NCBI RefSeq assembly: GCF_003284975.1
Contig: NZ_QMEU01000004.1
Span: 1 to 64,000, forward strand
Direction of reading: 5' to 3'
Length of the DNA stretch: 64,000 nucleotides
DNA from: Mycobacterium colombiense
Lineage (GTDB): Bacteria > Actinomycetota > Actinomycetes > Mycobacteriales > Mycobacteriaceae
Both the position numbers and the translations under genes were made by a program. Of the stretch, positions 33,566-41,841 are shown piece after piece. Position 1 is the first letter of the stretch. Every line of letters starts with the position of its first letter. Under the pieces are notes generated by a model. That model was not told the origin of the DNA. It saw nothing but the letters and a program-made list of their open reading frames with translations, and did no database searches.

Positions 33566-33922
33566 ATGAGCGCCAGAAGGCGTATCCAGGTGGCGCGGGT
33601 CTACGACGACGTCGGCCCCGACGAGGGCCAGCGCGTGCTGGTCGACCGCGTCTGGCCACGAGGGGTACGCAAAGACGATCCGCGAGTGGGCATTTGGTGC
33701 AAGGACGTCGCCCCGTCGAAGGACCTCCGGGAGTGGTACCACCACGATTCGGGCCGGTTCGACGAATTCGCGGCACGCTACAAGAGCGAGCTGCGCGACA
33801 GCGGCGCCCTGGACGAGCTGCGCGAGCTCGCCAAGCACGGTCCGGTCACGCTGGTGACGGCGACCCGCGACGTCGACATCAGCCAGGCCGCCGTCCTGGC
33901 CAAGCTGCTCACGCCGCGCTGA
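33566..33922 (+). CDS. DUF488 family protein
   Basis: A 118-residue protein with the DUF488 signature: VARVYDDVGPDEGQRVLVDRVWPRGVRKDD, WCKDVAPSKDLREWYHHDSGRFDEFAARYKSEL and a C-terminal VTLVTATRDVDISQAAVLAKLL. The family is small, cytoplasmic and uncharacterised. Divergent from the DUF222 gene and 8 bases upstream of the acyltransferase gene, so these two are probably one transcription unit. Corresponds by context to M. tuberculosis Rv3073c (from memory). Confidence 0.85.
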   Translation: MSARRRIQVARVYDDVGPDEGQRVLVDRVWPRGVRKDDPRVGIWCKDVAPSKDLREWYHHDSGRFDEFAARYKSELRDSGALDELRELAKHGPVTLVTATRDVDISQAAVLAKLLTPR

Positions 33923-33930
33923 GTCCAGTG

Positions 33931-34557
33931 ATGAGTGACGTCCAGCCCATCCTCCCGCGGGAACTGACCGGTCTTCCCGAGGCGATCAGCAGCGTCCCGC
34001 CGCCGCCCATCCCGGACCTCCCTGAGCCCTACGGTCTGCGCGTTGTCGACCCGGACGCCGACGCCGAAATGATCGCGGAGTGGATGAGCCGGCCCCATCT
34101 GGTGCAGGCCTGGGAGTCCAACTGGCCGGTGCAGCGCTGGCATCGGTATCTGCAGGCGCAATTGGACGGCGCGTTTTCGCGTCCCGTCATCGCCACCCTG
34201 GACGGGGTCGATCGTGCGTATATCGAAATATACAGGGCGGCAAAGGATTCCATCGCCCGACGGTATGAGCATGACCCGCATGATCTGGGATTGCACGTCG
34301 CGGTCGCCGATCTGGATTACATCGAGCGCGGTCACGTGAGCTACCTGCTGCCTTACCTGGTGGTCAGCATCCTTACCCTCGATCCGCAATGTCGTCGCAT
34401 CATGTTCGATCCCGACCACCGCAATGTGTTGGCGCGCAAGTTCTGTGAGCGCAGCGGTTGCACATTTCTCGGCGAGCACGACATGTCGAATCGGCGGATG
34501 GCGCTGTACGTGCTGCCCCGGACTCCAGAGGACGTCCCGCGTCAGCGCGATGCCTGA
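33931..34557 (+). CDS. GNAT-family acyltransferase, MbtK/IucB-like
   Basis: A 208-residue GNAT protein closely resembling the mycobactin lysine N-acyltransferase MbtK (Rv1347c). Shared blocks are PEPYGLRVVDPDADAEMIAEWMSRPHLVQAWE, RWHRYLQAQLDGAFSRPVIA, DLGLHVAVADL (with the catalytic His) and CRRIMFDPDHRN (catalytic Asp), then CTFLGEHDMSNRRMALYVL. No siderophore genes are adjacent, so it may be a dispersed mbtK or a paralog acylating another hydroxylated amine. It starts eight bases after the DUF488 stop and is convergent with crcB. Confidence 0.82.
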   Translation: MSDVQPILPRELTGLPEAISSVPPPPIPDLPEPYGLRVVDPDADAEMIAEWMSRPHLVQAWESNWPVQRWHRYLQAQLDGAFSRPVIATLDGVDRAYIEIYRAAKDSIARRYEHDPHDLGLHVAVADLDYIERGHVSYLLPYLVVSILTLDPQCRRIMFDPDHRNVLARKFCERSGCTFLGEHDMSNRRMALYVLPRTPEDVPRQRDA

Positions 34558-34564
34558 ACAGCCA

Positions 34565-34948
34565 TCAAAGCTGCTGTGCCAGCTGCTGTCCGATGAAGGC
34601 CGCCGCCTCGCCCAGCGCGACGCTGACGAGGATGTTGGCCAGTGCCGCGCGGAGTTGGCGTTCTTCGCCGAGCCGCTGCGTTTCCAGCATCCAGGTCGAA
34701 AACGTGGTGTAGGCGCCGACAAAGGCAGTCCCCACCAACAGGGCCGCCTCCTTGTTCAACGCCAGCCCGCCGAGAAAGCCCAAAAACGCTGCACCGCTGA
34801 CATTCACGACCAGCGTGCCGAACGGAAACGGCCGAGACACCCGCCGCGCCACCGTGCGGTCGACGACGAAACGCAGGACCGACCCGATGCCGCCGATCAG
34901 CGCGACGCCGACCCAGACCAGAGCCGTCGGCACGGTGGCGGCCGTCAT
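34565..34948 (-). CDS. crcB: Fluoride channel subunit CrcB (second of pair)
   Basis: A 127-residue Fluc/CrcB protein with four membrane helices. [38 protein letters not shown] and [16 protein letters not shown] are the family blocks; Asn in the second and the TTFST segment line the fluoride pore. Together with the overlapping upstream crcB it should form a dual-topology heterodimer exporting fluoride. The ATG overlaps the stop of the first gene (ATGA, 34945-34948). Confidence 0.9.
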   Translation of the reverse strand: MTAATVPTALVWVGVALIGGIGSVLRFVVDRTVARRVSRPFPFGTLVVNVSGAAFLGFLGGLALNKEAALLVGTAFVGAYTTFSTWMLETQRLGEERQLRAALANILVSVALGEAAAFIGQQLAQQL

Positions 34949-35343
34949 CGGCGCACCGGGACCCGGCGCACCAACTTGGTGGCAAGGTGCACCGCCAGCA
35001 GGCCCAGCACGATGCTGGTGACCGTGTAAGAGACGGCCAGCGCCCAATGACCGTGCTCGATCATTCGCAGCGTCTCGACCTGCATCGTCGAGAAAGTGGT
35101 TAAACCGCCGCACAATCCGGTGCCGAGCAGGGGCCGCCGATAGCTTGACGTCGGCAACCGCTCCAGCAGCCGGGTGGTGAAGTAACCCACCAGAAAGGCC
35201 CCGACGATGTTGACCGCGAACGTGGCCCAGGGCCAACCCGCCGGGTCGCCGCCGGCCAGCGCGCTCAGCGCGGCACGGGCCACCGACCCCAGCGCACCAC
35301 CGGCAAACACCGCGACCAATTCGCGATAGTCCCGTTGAACCAC
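34945..35343 (-). CDS. crcB: Fluoride channel subunit CrcB (first of pair)
   Basis: A 132-residue CrcB homologue: [41 protein letters not shown] and [17 protein letters not shown] carry the conserved pore residues, and four hydrophobic helices are visible. GTG start at 35343, with AAGGGA upstream. The tandem arrangement with oppositely oriented partners is typical of actinobacteria. No fluoride riboswitch-like sequence was seen in the 102 bases before the gene. Confidence 0.9.
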   Translation of the reverse strand: MVQRDYRELVAVFAGGALGSVARAALSALAGGDPAGWPWATFAVNIVGAFLVGYFTTRLLERLPTSSYRRPLLGTGLCGGLTTFSTMQVETLRMIEHGHWALAVSYTVTSIVLGLLAVHLATKLVRRVPVRR

Positions 35344-35445
35344 TGGCGTCGGTTCCCTTCGTTTGCCGGTGCGCTACGCAGCGTATGGCCGAAGTCCAGA
35401 CCGGCGCAGCCCGGGGGGACGCGGACACGGGCAGAATTGACAACC

Positions 35446-37089
35446 ATGGTCGCCAACCCTCGCGCCGGTCAGCCGGCCCAGCCCGAAGATCTCGTCGATC
35501 TGCCCCACCTGGTGACGGCGTATTACTCGATCGCGCCGGACCCCGGTGACGTCGCCCAGCAGGTGGCGTTCGGCACGTCGGGCCATCGCGGCTCGGCACT
35601 CAACGGCGCGTTCAACGAGGCGCACATCGTGGCGATCACGCAGGCCATCGTCGAATACCGCGCCGCGCACGGAGTGACGGGTCCGCTGTTCATCGGCCGG
35701 GACACGCACGGGCTTTCCGAGCCGGCCTGGGCGTCGGCGCTGGAGGTGCTGGCCGCCAACGACGTGGTAGCGATGGTGGACAGCCGCGACCGCTACACGC
35801 CCACGCCTGCGGTCAGCCACGCCATCCTCACCTACAACCGGGGCCGCACGCAGGCGCTGGCCGACGGTATCGTGGTCACCCCGTCGCACAACCCCCCCGC
35901 GGACGGCGGCTTCAAGTACAACCCGCCCAACGGCGGCCCGGCCGACACCGACGCGACCAACGCAATCGCCAAGCGCGCCAACGAGATCCTGCGCGAAGGG
36001 TCGGGGGTCAAGCGCATTCCGCTGGCCCGCGCGCTGCAGGCCGTGCAGCGCCACGACTACCTCGGCAACTATGTCGACGACCTGGCAGGCGTGGTCGACC
36101 TCGATGCCATCCGCGACGCCGGGGTGCGCATCGGCGCTGACCCCCTGGGTGGGGCGAGCGTGGACTATTGGGGCGAGATCGCCCAGCGGCATCGCCTGGA
36201 CCTGACCGTGGTCAATCCGCTGGTCGACGCGACCTGGCGGTTCATGACGCTCGACCACGACGGCAAGATCCGGATGGATTGCAGCTCGCCGGACGCGATG
36301 GCGGGTCTCATCCGAACGGTATCCGGCGACCCCGACCGCTACCAGATCGCCACCGGCAACGACGCGGACTCCGACCGCCACGGCATCGTCACTCCCGATG
36401 GGGGTCTGCTCAACCCGAACCATTACCTCGCGGTGGCCATCGAATACCTCTACACCCGGCGGCCGTCGTGGCCGGGCGGCATCGCCGTCGGCAAGACCGC
36501 CGTCAGTTCGTCCATGATCGACCGGGTGGTCGCCGGCCTCGGCCGCAAGCTGATCGAGGTGCCGGTCGGATTCAAGTGGTTCGTCGACGGCCTGATCGAG
36601 GGGACCATCGGCTTCGGCGGGGAGGAGTCGGCCGGGGCGTCGTTCCTGCGGCGGGACGGCTCGGTATGGACCACCGACAAGGACGGCATCATCCTGGCGC
36701 TGCTGGCGTCCGAGATTCTCGCGGTCACCGGGCTGAATCCGTCGCAGCGCTACCAGCAGCTGGCCGGCGAGTACGGCACGCCCTACTACGCGCGGGTCGA
36801 CGCCCCCGCGGATCGCGACCAGAAGGCGCGCCTGTCGAAGCTCTCCGCCGACCAGGTGACTGCGACCGAATTGGCGGGCGAGCCGATCACTGCGAAGCTG
36901 ACCGCGGCGCCCGGCAATGGCGCACCGCTGGGCGGATTGAAGGTGACGACGGCCAATGCGTGGTTTGCCGCGCGCCCGTCGGGCACCGAGGACGTGTACA
37001 AGATTTACGCGGAATCCTTCAAGGGGCCGCAGCATTTGGCCCAGGTGCAGGAAACCGCGCGCGAGGTGGTTAATAAAGTCATTGGGTGA
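35446..37089 (+). CDS. pgm: Alpha-D-glucose phosphate-specific phosphoglucomutase
   Basis: A 547-residue cytoplasmic phosphoglucomutase, full length for the PgmA type. It interconverts glucose-1- and glucose-6-phosphate, linking glycolysis with glycogen and cell-wall sugar synthesis. Visible active-site blocks: FGTSGHRG, phosphoserine loop [11 protein letters not shown], metal loop DADSDRHG, sugar-binding GFGGEESAG and phosphate-binding [10 protein letters not shown]. The ATG at 35446 opens [23 protein letters not shown], the usual N-terminus. The stop overlaps the start of the transporter gene downstream (GTGA). Confidence 0.95.
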   Translation: MVANPRAGQPAQPEDLVDLPHLVTAYYSIAPDPGDVAQQVAFGTSGHRGSALNGAFNEAHIVAITQAIVEYRAAHGVTGPLFIGRDTHGLSEPAWASALEVLAANDVVAMVDSRDRYTPTPAVSHAILTYNRGRTQALADGIVVTPSHNPPADGGFKYNPPNGGPADTDATNAIAKRANEILREGSGVKRIPLARALQAVQRHDYLGNYVDDLAGVVDLDAIRDAGVRIGADPLGGASVDYWGEIAQRHRLDLTVVNPLVDATWRFMTLDHDGKIRMDCSSPDAMAGLIRTVSGDPDRYQIATGNDADSDRHGIVTPDGGLLNPNHYLAVAIEYLYTRRPSWPGGIAVGKTAVSSSMIDRVVAGLGRKLIEVPVGFKWFVDGLIEGTIGFGGEESAGASFLRRDGSVWTTDKDGIILALLASEILAVTGLNPSQRYQQLAGEYGTPYYARVDAPADRDQKARLSKLSADQVTATELAGEPITAKLTAAPGNGAPLGGLKVTTANAWFAARPSGTEDVYKIYAESFKGPQHLAQVQETAREVVNKVIG

Positions 37090-38351
37090 CCTTTTCCCTC
37101 CGTCTTGCCCGCCCGGGGGGACGTGCATCCCGTTCTAGCCGCCTGCCGCGCGAAGTCTGGATCCTGAGCTGGGCGAACATCATGATCGCCCTGGGCTACG
37201 GAGTGATCTCGCCGGCGCTGCCGACCTTTGCGCGCACTTTCGGGGTGAGCATCAAGGCGGTGACTTTATTGGTCACCGTCTTTTCATTGAGCAGGTTGTG
37301 TTTCGCGCCGATCAGTGGGCTGCTCACCGAACGCTTGGGCGAGCGGCGGATCTACATCGGCGGTTTGCTGATCGTGGCGGTGTCCACCGCCGCGTGCGCC
37401 TTTTCCCAGGCGTACTGGCAGTTGATGCTCTGCCGGGTTTTCAGCGGCATCGGGTCGACGATGTTTTATGTCTCGGCGCTGGGCCTGATGATCCACATCA
37501 GCCCGCCCGACGCTCGCGGCCGGATCGCTGGGCTGTTCACCACCTCGTTCATGGTGGGCGCGGTCGGCGGCCCGGCGGTGGGCGGCCTGGCGGCGGGGTG
37601 GGGGTTGACCGCTCCGTTCGTGGTCTACGGCGTCGCCATGCTGGCGGTCGCGGTGGTGCTGTTCTACAGCCTGCGGAATTCGGCGCTGGCCGCGCCGCCG
37701 CCCCCGACGCGAGCCACGGTGACGCTGCGCGAGGCGCTGCGGGTGCGCGCGTACCGTTCGGCGCTGCTGTCGAATTTTGCGACCGGCTGGTCCGCGTTCG
37801 GTCTTCGCGTCGCGCTGGTGCCACTGTTCATCTCCGACGTGATGGGTCGGGGCATCGGCATCATCGGCGTGGTGCTCGCGGCGTTCGCGGGTGGAAACGC
37901 GTTGGCCGTCATCCCCAGTGGCTACCTGTCGGACCGGATGGGGCGGCGCACCCTGTTGATCATTGGCCTGGTGACGTCCGGGGCGGCGACCGTCTGGCTG
38001 GGCTTCGTGTTGTCCTTGCCGGTCTTCATGGTGGCGGCGGGCGTGGTCGGAGCGATGACGGGGATCTACATGTCACCGTTGCAGGCCGCCGTTGCCGACA
38101 TCCTGGGCAACGAGGCGCGTGCGGGTCTTCCGGTGGCGACGGTGCAGATGATGTCGGATCTGGGGGCCATCGTCGGGTCCATGGCGGTCGGTTGGGCCGC
38201 CGAGCAGTTCAGCTACATGTGGGGTTTCGTCATCAGCGGGATCGTCCTGCTGATCGCCGCCATCGGCTGGGTGGTGGCGCCGGAGACCCGGACCGCGGCG
38301 GATCTCGAGGCCGATCTGCTGGCCTCCGAGGCGGACGTGGAGCCGGTCTAG
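37086..38351 (+). CDS. MFS transporter, 12 transmembrane helices
   Basis: A 421-residue major facilitator. The loop 2-3 motif appears as [45 protein letters not shown] fits the helix 5 region of drug-export type MFS carriers, and [18 protein letters not shown] is the second-half copy of motif A. Substrate unknown; an efflux role is likely by family. GTG start at 37086 overlaps the pgm stop, indicating coupled translation. The C-terminus is acidic and cytoplasmic. Confidence 0.88.
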   Translation: MTFSLRLARPGGRASRSSRLPREVWILSWANIMIALGYGVISPALPTFARTFGVSIKAVTLLVTVFSLSRLCFAPISGLLTERLGERRIYIGGLLIVAVSTAACAFSQAYWQLMLCRVFSGIGSTMFYVSALGLMIHISPPDARGRIAGLFTTSFMVGAVGGPAVGGLAAGWGLTAPFVVYGVAMLAVAVVLFYSLRNSALAAPPPPTRATVTLREALRVRAYRSALLSNFATGWSAFGLRVALVPLFISDVMGRGIGIIGVVLAAFAGGNALAVIPSGYLSDRMGRRTLLIIGLVTSGAATVWLGFVLSLPVFMVAAGVVGAMTGIYMSPLQAAVADILGNEARAGLPVATVQMMSDLGAIVGSMAVGWAAEQFSYMWGFVISGIVLLIAAIGWVVAPETRTAADLEADLLASEADVEPV

Positions 38352-38406
38352 CAGCAACTTTGATGGACGGTTACCGGTGGTGTAGCTTCGATGGGCACGA
38401 CTTCTC

Positions 38407-38482
38407 GGGGCTATGGCGCAGCTGGTAGCGCACCACACTGGCAGTGTGGGGGTCAGGGGTTCGAGTCCCCTTAGCTCCACCA
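38407..38482 (+). tRNA. tRNA-Ala (anticodon GGC), CCA encoded
   Basis: A complete 76-base cloverleaf: acceptor GGGGCTA/TAGCTCC (one G-U pair), D-stem GCGC/GCGC, anticodon stem CCACA/TGTGG with loop CTGGCAG (anticodon GGC, reading GCC), T-arm AGGGG-TTCGAGT-CCCCT, discriminator A and encoded CCA. Located between the MFS gene and a small secreted-protein gene. Confidence 0.95.
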
Positions 38483-38528
38483 ATTGTGTGCTGATTATCG
38501 GTTCTCGTAGCTGGGTATCCAGCGAACC

Positions 38529-38828
38529 GTGCGTGTCATCTACGTCGCCGCCGCCGTTGGGGTAGCCATTGCGGGCTGGATAGTCGGGCCGGCAGTGCTC
38601 ACCGCGTCCGCGCACGCCGACTACAGCGGTTATCGCCGCTGCGTGGGAAAGATGACCGAGCCGATCGCGGGCCATGACCCCCAGAACCTGCAACTCGTCG
38701 GCGTCATCGAGCAGGATCTCGATTCCGGTGTCTCCCCGGCCGCGGAGGCCCAGAGAGTGGCGCACATGGGATTCGACCCGAGCTTCGCCAACGGAATCGT
38801 TCAGTGCGTGATTGAAGAACGTCCGTAG
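38529..38828 (+). CDS. Small secreted DUF732-like protein, 99 residues
   Basis: A GTG-started exported protein. The signal peptide (IYVAAAVGVAIAGWIVGPAVLTASAHA) is followed by a short mature helical domain with two Cys (YRRCVGKMTEPI and IVQCVIEERP) enclosing DSGVSPAAEAQRVAHMGFDPSFANG, the usual spacing of DUF732-type mycobacterial proteins. Function unknown. It begins 46 bases after tRNA-Ala and is followed by a possible hairpin terminator at 38855. Confidence 0.72.
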   Translation: MRVIYVAAAVGVAIAGWIVGPAVLTASAHADYSGYRRCVGKMTEPIAGHDPQNLQLVGVIEQDLDSGVSPAAEAQRVAHMGFDPSFANGIVQCVIEERP

Positions 38829-38854
38829 CCGAGTCAGGCCAGGATGAGAACGAA

Positions 38855-38870
38855 TTGCGCTTCAGCGCAA
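38855..38870 (+). terminator. Short hairpin after the DUF732-like gene
   Basis: TTGCGC, four-base loop TTCA, GCGCAA; 27 bases past the stop at 38828. A second small hairpin (ACCCC...GGGGT) follows at 38882-38897. No U-tract. Confidence 0.4.
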
Positions 38871-38965
38871 CAGCTTTGGCGACCCCCTTTTCGGGGTACA
38901 GCATGCACGAACCGACTTGAGCCCACCGATCGGGCACCACGGGTACCGAGGGACGGAGTTTTCAC

Positions 38966-41113
38966 ATGCATCGCCCCGACACGATCATCGAGATCCATCG
39001 CGAACGCGTGCAGGATCAGACGGCCGAGATGTTCAGCGGCGACAAGTACACGCAGTCCGTCGACGGCGCCGGCTATTCGGCGACGGCCACCCTCGACCTG
39101 ACCCTGGACCGCGTCTGGTTCATCCTCGACGCCCGTCAGCGGCTGTGGCAGGAGGAAGCCGACGGTGAATCCCGCGACCCGCTGCGGCACTTCGCGATAG
39201 ACCTGGTGATTTTCGATTCGAAAATCGTCATCGATTCGGTCACCTGCATCCCGCTGGTATCGCTGCCCCCGGCCACGATCACGATCCCGGATGGTCCGCG
39301 TGCCGGAGAGTCGCGCGAGATTGCGTACAACGAGATTCCGTTGTTCGGCCGGTTGACGGTTCACGATCAGCTCGAACCGCACCAGCTGGAAGCCGGTAAA
39401 CAGACGATCGCGCTGAACTTCACCGCCCAGGATGCGCCCGCGCTGGTCGCCAGCCCGTCGCCGGACCGGTACGCCGGGTGGCTGTTCGGTCCGCACGTCG
39501 AACGCCGCGCGGACGGGATCACGGTCTTCGCCGGACAGGATCCCCGGATCAGCTGGGAACTCGATTACGCTGAGGCGTACTGGATCACCCACAGCATCGC
39601 CGGGGAGCTGATGGTGAACCTGGAGAAGTTGCAGCACCCCGGCCTCTCCGACGAGGAAGCCAGGACCAGGGTACTCGACTCGCTGGCCGCCCAAATCGCC
39701 GACGCGGTCCGCCCGCAGCTGGAGGCGATGGGCGACAACGGGATTCAGACGCTGCTGCCTACGCCGGTGGACGTCGACCCCGAGGCGCAAGACGACGGTA
39801 CCGTCAAGGAACTCGACGCCGTGGTGCAGCGTTTCGCCGCCGGCGAGGCCACCGAGGAATCCATGGTGGTACAGCTGCGGACGCTGCGCGATTTGCCCCC
39901 CGGTGAGGAGCTGCCCCCGTCCATTCTCGCCGAAAACCCCTGTGAGAGAGCGGCTTTGGCTGCTACCGGGTGGAGCATTTTGCGGCAGGTGCGTGACACC
40001 GTGATGAAGAGTTTCGATCTCGACGAGGGCGACTTCGACCCCGATGCGCCGTGCGCGCTGGCGGGTCCGAAGACCATCAGCATCGGCGGCCAAGACCGAA
40101 GCCTGGATGCCCTCGACGCCGACATCGTGCCGCGAACCGGGGACGGCCGGTTGGTCGTCGACGGCACCGTGAGCGCCGAAACCACGCTCTATGACTTCAA
40201 CGCCACCTTCAAGGTGATTTACGAGATGGGCCTCGGCGACATCCCCCGCGACCCGAAGGGCAACGAGCTGTTGCGCAAGGATGTGGACACCATCGAGCTT
40301 CTCGAGGAAACGCTGAGTCTGGCGGGTGCAAAGAAGCGCGCCGGCCACCTCGGCGCCGAGGACTACGAGGCCGAGGTCAAGCGCGTCCGCGAGCGATTCG
40401 ATCGGCTACCGCGGACCGTGGGGGTGCGGCCCGCGCAGAATGCTGAGCCGGACGTGAACGCCGACTTCAGCCTGACCGCGGCCGGCAAGGTGGCCACGGC
40501 CGCGGGAGCGGCGGCTGTCGTCGGGCTGCTCGCGCTGCCGGTGACCTGGGTAGCGGGGGCGGCTGGGGTGGGAGCCGCCGGCGCGGGCGGTCTGTTGACC
40601 GCCGCGATCGCGCAGTACATCACCACCGTCCTGACCATCGACTGGTTCGGTACCGGCTTCGGTTCTCGTCAGGTCAAGAAATCGCTGAACGACCAGCCCG
40701 AGGGCACATCGCTGCCCCCGATCGGGATGCCGATCGGCGTCGACCTCAATCGCCAACGCCTCGCGGTGTACTTCCGTCCGGTGCCGGCGAAATTGTGGAT
40801 TGATTCTGTCGAGGCGGATGCGGACGAAGACCGCGAAGCCGACGAGAACCGGGACGCCGACGACGATGGCATTCGCGTCGTCGGTGGCCGCTGGCCCAGC
40901 GACGGCCACCCGTGGCGGCTGTCGCACGATGACGCCGTGTTATTCGTCGACGCCGACGAATTGGAGCTTCTCGTCGATCCGGCCGGAGCGGGCGGCCACG
41001 AGTTGCCCGTTGGCGTCGACATCGGCGAGGGCGGGCGACGCCGACTGCGGGTGCAGGGTAATCCGGGCGCACTGCGCCGGCTGCCGCGCTGCGACGAGCG
41101 CGGCTCACCGTAG
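38966..41113 (+). CDS. Large protein of unknown function, 715 residues
   Basis: I recognise no family. Residues 1-330 look beta-rich (YSATATLDLTLDRVWFILDARQRLW, HFAIDLVIFDSKIVIDSVTCIPLV, RISWELDYAEAYWITHSIAGELMVNL). Residues 330-480 are mostly helical and acidic. An Ala/Gly/Val-rich hydrophobic stretch near 495-545 (VATAAGAAAVVGLLALPVTWVAG, AGGLLTAAIAQYITTVL) could form one or two membrane helices. The C-terminal 120 residues are acidic (EADADEDREADENRDADDD near 615) and may be a second small beta domain. No signal peptide. ATG 38966 follows CGGAG. Probably membrane-associated, single gene. Confidence 0.7.
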   Translation: MHRPDTIIEIHRERVQDQTAEMFSGDKYTQSVDGAGYSATATLDLTLDRVWFILDARQRLWQEEADGESRDPLRHFAIDLVIFDSKIVIDSVTCIPLVSLPPATITIPDGPRAGESREIAYNEIPLFGRLTVHDQLEPHQLEAGKQTIALNFTAQDAPALVASPSPDRYAGWLFGPHVERRADGITVFAGQDPRISWELDYAEAYWITHSIAGELMVNLEKLQHPGLSDEEARTRVLDSLAAQIADAVRPQLEAMGDNGIQTLLPTPVDVDPEAQDDGTVKELDAVVQRFAAGEATEESMVVQLRTLRDLPPGEELPPSILAENPCERAALAATGWSILRQVRDTVMKSFDLDEGDFDPDAPCALAGPKTISIGGQDRSLDALDADIVPRTGDGRLVVDGTVSAETTLYDFNATFKVIYEMGLGDIPRDPKGNELLRKDVDTIELLEETLSLAGAKKRAGHLGAEDYEAEVKRVRERFDRLPRTVGVRPAQNAEPDVNADFSLTAAGKVATAAGAAAVVGLLALPVTWVAGAAGVGAAGAGGLLTAAIAQYITTVLTIDWFGTGFGSRQVKKSLNDQPEGTSLPPIGMPIGVDLNRQRLAVYFRPVPAKLWIDSVEADADEDREADENRDADDDGIRVVGGRWPSDGHPWRLSHDDAVLFVDADELELLVDPAGAGGHELPVGVDIGEGGRRRLRVQGNPGALRRLPRCDERGSP

Positions 41114-41133
41114 CGAGACGGGATCGGCTGAGA

Positions 41134-41349
41134 TCAGCAGAAGACGGCGGCCGAGAACCATCCCCCGGCCACCAGCGCGATGAGGAGCGCCGCGGTGGTT
41201 TGCCCCATCATGGCGGCCGCGATGGCGCCCACGATCGCGCAGATAAAGACGGTGACGGTCAGAAAGGCGACTAACACACGGTGTGAATTGACCGCCGCGC
41301 CGGTACGAGGCGCAATGACGGTTTTATGAGGACGATCCACGCCAGCCAT
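41134..41349 (-). CDS. Small membrane protein, 71 residues, hypothetical
   Basis: Polar N-terminus (MAGVDRPHKTVIAPRTGAAVNSHR) followed by two hydrophobic helices (VLVAFLTVTVFICAIVGAIAAAMM and ALLIALVAGGWFSAAVFC) running to the C-terminus. The ATG at 41349 has AAGGAG six bases upstream. No family recognised. Convergent with the 715-residue gene; a role cannot be proposed. Confidence 0.65.
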   Translation of the reverse strand: MAGVDRPHKTVIAPRTGAAVNSHRVLVAFLTVTVFICAIVGAIAAAMMGQTTAALLIALVAGGWFSAAVFC

Positions 41350-41562
41350 CAAATCTCCTTCGATGTGACGCCCGCAACATGCCGCGGTCAGATGTGGCCT
41401 ACCTCACACTATAGGCCTCCTGCCGCCGAACGCGCGGTTATCCGCGCGGAACGTCGCGGCGGCCTTGCGATTCGTCGTTATCCGCCTGAGACGCCAATTA
41501 GGTTTTCGCCTCGATGCGGATTAGTCTTGCCCGCGATTCGTTCGCGACTCAGGAAAGCAGCC

Positions 41563-41841
41563 ATGCCTGTTCAGCCCACTCTGCTGCGCCGCCAATCGTT
41601 GCGCGGCGCCCGCCGAACGCGGGTCGCTCCCCGGGTGAAGTGCCCGATGGTCGGCCAGTGCTTCGACATCGAAATCACTCGCGACGCGGATGGATGGATG
41701 ATCCGGATTCCCGAGGTCGGCAGGGCCACCCGCGCCAGCAGCCGGGCCACCGTGGAGCTGGCCGCCCGGGAGTGCATCGCGACCTGGACCGGTATCCCTA
41801 TCGGTTATGTCGCCGTGTACGTCGCCAGCGAGACCAGCTAG
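41563..41841 (+). CDS. HicB-like small protein, 92 residues
   Basis: A basic N-terminus (LLRRQSLRGARRTRVAPRVK) is followed by CFDIEITRDADGWMIRIPEVGRATRASSRATVELAARECIATWTGIPIGYVAVYV, which resembles the partial RNase-H-like fold of HicB antitoxins. No HicA toxin gene is adjacent, so a toxin-antitoxin role is unproven; it may be a stand-alone regulator. The ATG at 41563 follows AGGAA. Its TAG stop shares the tetranucleotide CTAG with the stop of the convergent aldehyde dehydrogenase gene. Confidence 0.62.
   Translation: MPVQPTLLRRQSLRGARRTRVAPRVKCPMVGQCFDIEITRDADGWMIRIPEVGRATRASSRATVELAARECIATWTGIPIGYVAVYVASETS

Noticed and set aside
35344-35445. Fluoride riboswitch before the crcB pair
   Set aside because: The short region lacks the conserved fluoride aptamer segments.
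35374-37128. 584-codon minus-strand frame opposite phosphoglucomutase
   Set aside because: Pgm motifs fix the plus strand as coding; the opposite frame has no family features.
38407-38482. Integrated element at tRNA-Ala
   Set aside because: No integrase, transposase or second copy of the tRNA 3' end was seen in the window.
38834-40348. 504-codon minus-strand frame opposite the 715-residue protein
   Set aside because: I considered which strand is real because neither protein has a known family. The plus-strand frame has a ribosome site, spans the whole region and has a normal amino-acid balance; the minus frame is His/Arg/Val-biased.
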